Shown: positions 62,451-64,000 of the stretch, one piece after another
Position numbering within the stretch: the first letter of the stretch is position 1
Layout: each line of letters starts with the position of its first letter
DNA from: Pseudomonas sp. LS.1a
GTDB taxonomy: Bacteria; Pseudomonadota; Gammaproteobacteria; Pseudomonadales; Pseudomonadaceae
DNA: 64,000 bases
Reading direction: 5' to 3'
Assembly: GCF_022533585.1 (NCBI RefSeq)
Contig: NZ_CP092827.1
Location: forward strand, 3,450,001-3,514,000
Made by a program: the position numbers and the translations under genes
The notes under the pieces: model-generated
Databases searched by the model: none
Seen by the model: only the letters and a program-made list of their open reading frames with translations
Told to the model about the DNA's origin: nothing

Positions 62451-63371
62451 TCAACCGGCAGTCAACTCCTCTACCAGCAAGCGCGCCGCCGGTGACAGCG
62501 GCGCTGCCACCCGGTGCACGATGCCGAACGGCTCGCTCAGTGCCCGCAGCTGCACTGCCAGCGACACCAGCAAGCCGCGCTGCTCGGCAAAGGCCGCCAC
62601 CGCGCTGGGGATCACCGCCACCAGCGTCGGGTCATCCTCCAGCAGCATGAAGGTGGCGAAGGTGGAGAAGGTTTCCAGCGGGTAGCGTGGCACCTCCACC
62701 CCCGCTTCGCTCAACTCACGCTCCAGCGCCTGGCGCATGGGCATGTTGGCCGGGTAGACAATCCAGCGGTACTGGCTCAGGTCGCCGACTTCCAGCGCCG
62801 CTACCCCGGCCAGCGGGTGCCGTGGGTGCGCGACCACCGCCAGCGGCTCCTGGGCCAGTTCGACAAAGGCATAGTCTGCCGCGTTGCGGCCCAGCCCTGG
62901 CCGGCAGATGGCCAGGTCCAGGCGCCCTTCATCGAGCTGGGCCAGCAGGTTGGCACTGGTGTTTTCGGCGATCTCCACCGCCAGTTGCGGCTGCCTGCTG
63001 CGCAGCCGCCCGAGGGCGCCGACCAGGGTCGGCATGGCACCCATGATGCTGCCTACCGCCAGCCGCCCGCCCTGGCCCTGGACAATGCCCAGCACCTCTT
63101 CGCGCAAGTGCCCCAGGTCGCTGTGGATCAACCGCGCATAACGCACCACGCAACGACCTACGTCATTGGCCACCAGCCCGCTGGGCAGGCGCTGGAACAA
63201 CGGCACACCCAGCACCTCCTCTACCTCGCGCAAGGCCTTGGTGGCCCCGGGCTGGGAAATCGCCATGGCCTCGGCCGCCTTGTGCAGGGAGCCGCAGCGG
63301 TCCAGTTCGATGAGCAGGCGTAACTGACGCAGGCGCAGGCGGGAGAAAATGGAGTCCAGGGAAGGGATCAT
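62451..63371 (-). CDS. LysR-family regulator, GbpR/PcaQ-like group
   Basis: 306 residues: helix-turn-helix about 26-46 (GSLHKAAEAMAISQPGATKA) and effector domain with GRLAVGSIMGAMPTLVGALG, the pattern of GbpR-type LysR proteins that control sugar or aromatic acid uptake. The start at 63371 gives a normal N-terminus. It ends 12 bases from a REP pair at the edge of the transporter/Fe-ADH cluster and is the best candidate to bind the palindrome at 60855-60944. Confidence 0.87.
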   Translation of the reverse strand: MIPSLDSIFSRLRLRQLRLLIELDRCGSLHKAAEAMAISQPGATKALREVEEVLGVPLFQRLPSGLVANDVGRCVVRYARLIHSDLGHLREEVLGIVQGQGGRLAVGSIMGAMPTLVGALGRLRSRQPQLAVEIAENTSANLLAQLDEGRLDLAICRPGLGRNAADYAFVELAQEPLAVVAHPRHPLAGVAALEVGDLSQYRWIVYPANMPMRQALERELSEAGVEVPRYPLETFSTFATFMLLEDDPTLVAVIPSAVAAFAEQRGLLVSLAVQLRALSEPFGIVHRVAAPLSPAARLLVEELTAG

Positions 63372-63482
63372 CGGGCAGGCTCGGCATAGGTCTTGTAATG
63401 CCGAGCACTATAGAGGGTTGTCAACGGGCGATTGTTGAGTTTGCGGCAAATGACCCTTGACCTGAAGGCACGCCCGCCGGGG

Positions 63483-64000
63483 CTATACCACGCGGCGCCG
63501 CGACAGGCAGGCATACCCCAGGCCCAGCACGCTGACCGCCAATACGCCCAGCAGTACCATCAGCTCACGGCTGTAGCGGGCCACCCAGGCCGGGAAGCCG
63601 ATGACCTCGCGGTACACCTGCACATCGGCCTTACCATTGGCGTGACTGATGCTGACCCCGCTCTGGCGGATCTGCGAGTAGTCCGCATCGAAGTACACCC
63701 ATACCTTGCACGCGCCACCCGGCTCGATGGCGGGGATATCCACTTGCATGGTGGCGGTTTCCAGGATGGTGTCGTTGCCCGCAGCGTCGCGCACCTGCAC
63801 CAGGCCCTTGGCTGGCAGGCGGATTTTCACCTGACGCACCTGTGCATCACCACTGTTGCGCAATTCGATGAGCAAACCGGTGCGGTGGTCGACCAGCCCG
63901 GCCTCGAAGGGCTTGGCGAACAGTTGGGCATAGGGTGCCTGGGCCATTTCGATCAGGCGCTCGACCTGATCGTGGCTCAGCCCGCCCTCGCTGATGGTGT
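63483..64000 (-). CDS. Membrane-anchored protein of unknown function, partial
   Basis: The frame is open to the right edge; 172 residues are visible and its start is outside the window. Most of it looks like a beta-rich, extracytoplasmic domain (RTGLLIELRNSGDAQVRQVK, CKVWVYFDADYSQIRQSGVS). It ends with one hydrophobic helix (LMVLLGVLAVSVLGLGYACL) and a positive tail (SRRRVV), placing the C-terminus inside the cell. I do not recognise the family. Nothing but an intergenic gap (63372-63482) separates it from the LysR gene's start. Confidence 0.6.
   Translation of the reverse strand, partial: TISEGGLSHDQVERLIEMAQAPYAQLFAKPFEAGLVDHRTGLLIELRNSGDAQVRQVKIRLPAKGLVQVRDAAGNDTILETATMQVDIPAIEPGGACKVWVYFDADYSQIRQSGVSISHANGKADVQVYREVIGFPAWVARYSRELMVLLGVLAVSVLGLGYACLSRRRVV

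Overview
The window looks like a chromosomal segment from a Pseudomonas putida-group bacterium. Support for this comes from the high-GC codon use, the many P. putida-type REP hairpins (core CGGGTAAACCCGCTCCCACA and variants), and gene content that, from memory, resembles the P. putida KT2440 region carrying the secreted haem peroxidase, its type I exporter, quiC and DOPA decarboxylase. I could not run an alignment. No rRNA, tRNA, CRISPR array, prophage or intact IS was seen.

Layout. (1) 1-4.6 kb: aromatic catabolism. A multicomponent phenol hydroxylase operon (K, L, M visible) runs off the left edge. Divergent from it are its DmpR/PhhR-type activator and then catA. Both the operon and catA have a -24/-12 (sigma-54) promoter with upstream inverted repeats of the DmpR type, so phenol to catechol to muconate looks like one regulon. 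(2) 4.6-5.6 kb: a duplicated REP unit and an isochorismatase-like hydrolase. (3) 5.8-10.9 kb: a polar amino acid ABC transporter operon with an embedded M14 deacylase and an RpiR regulator. (4) 10.9-11.4 kb: a remnant of tartrate dehydratase beta and a large palindrome. (5) 11.4-28.1 kb: a 3900-residue RTX protein with two animal-type haem peroxidase domains, divergent from its own ABC/HlyD/TolC exporter; a PAS-GGDEF gene and a methyltransferase follow. (6) 29.8-36.1 kb: dehydroshikimate dehydratase (quiC) and a shikimate-type transporter sharing an intergenic region with a PcaR-like box, then DOPA decarboxylase and a LysR gene. (7) 36.2-45.5 kb: YebC, an amine oxidase/MFS/LysR set, DUF2784, Tam, GabP and a MocR regulator. 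(8) 45.6-50.4 kb: an MHS transporter / M20 amidohydrolase / HDAC-like deacetylase operon with a divergent LysR. (9) 50.5-51.5 kb: an orphan gene and a RelE toxin-antitoxin pair. (10) 51.6-57.3 kb: an OYE reductase, MFS and LysR genes, an SDR, and two damaged genes (an MDR fragment and a WYL regulator lacking its middle). (11) 57.3-63.4 kb: a cyclase-family hydrolase, an Fe-ADH/NIPSNAP/SDR operon divergent from an ACS-type MFS transporter across a long palindrome, and a LysR gene. The window ends in a partial membrane-anchored protein.

Many catabolic genes carry AAnAAnAA-type runs just upstream of their start codons (phenol hydroxylase L, catA, quiC, the shikimate transporter, the MHS transporter, the Fe-ADH and the ACS transporter). 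These are the known signature of Hfq/Crc catabolite repression targets in Pseudomonas. Strong REP palindromes sit mainly between gene ends.
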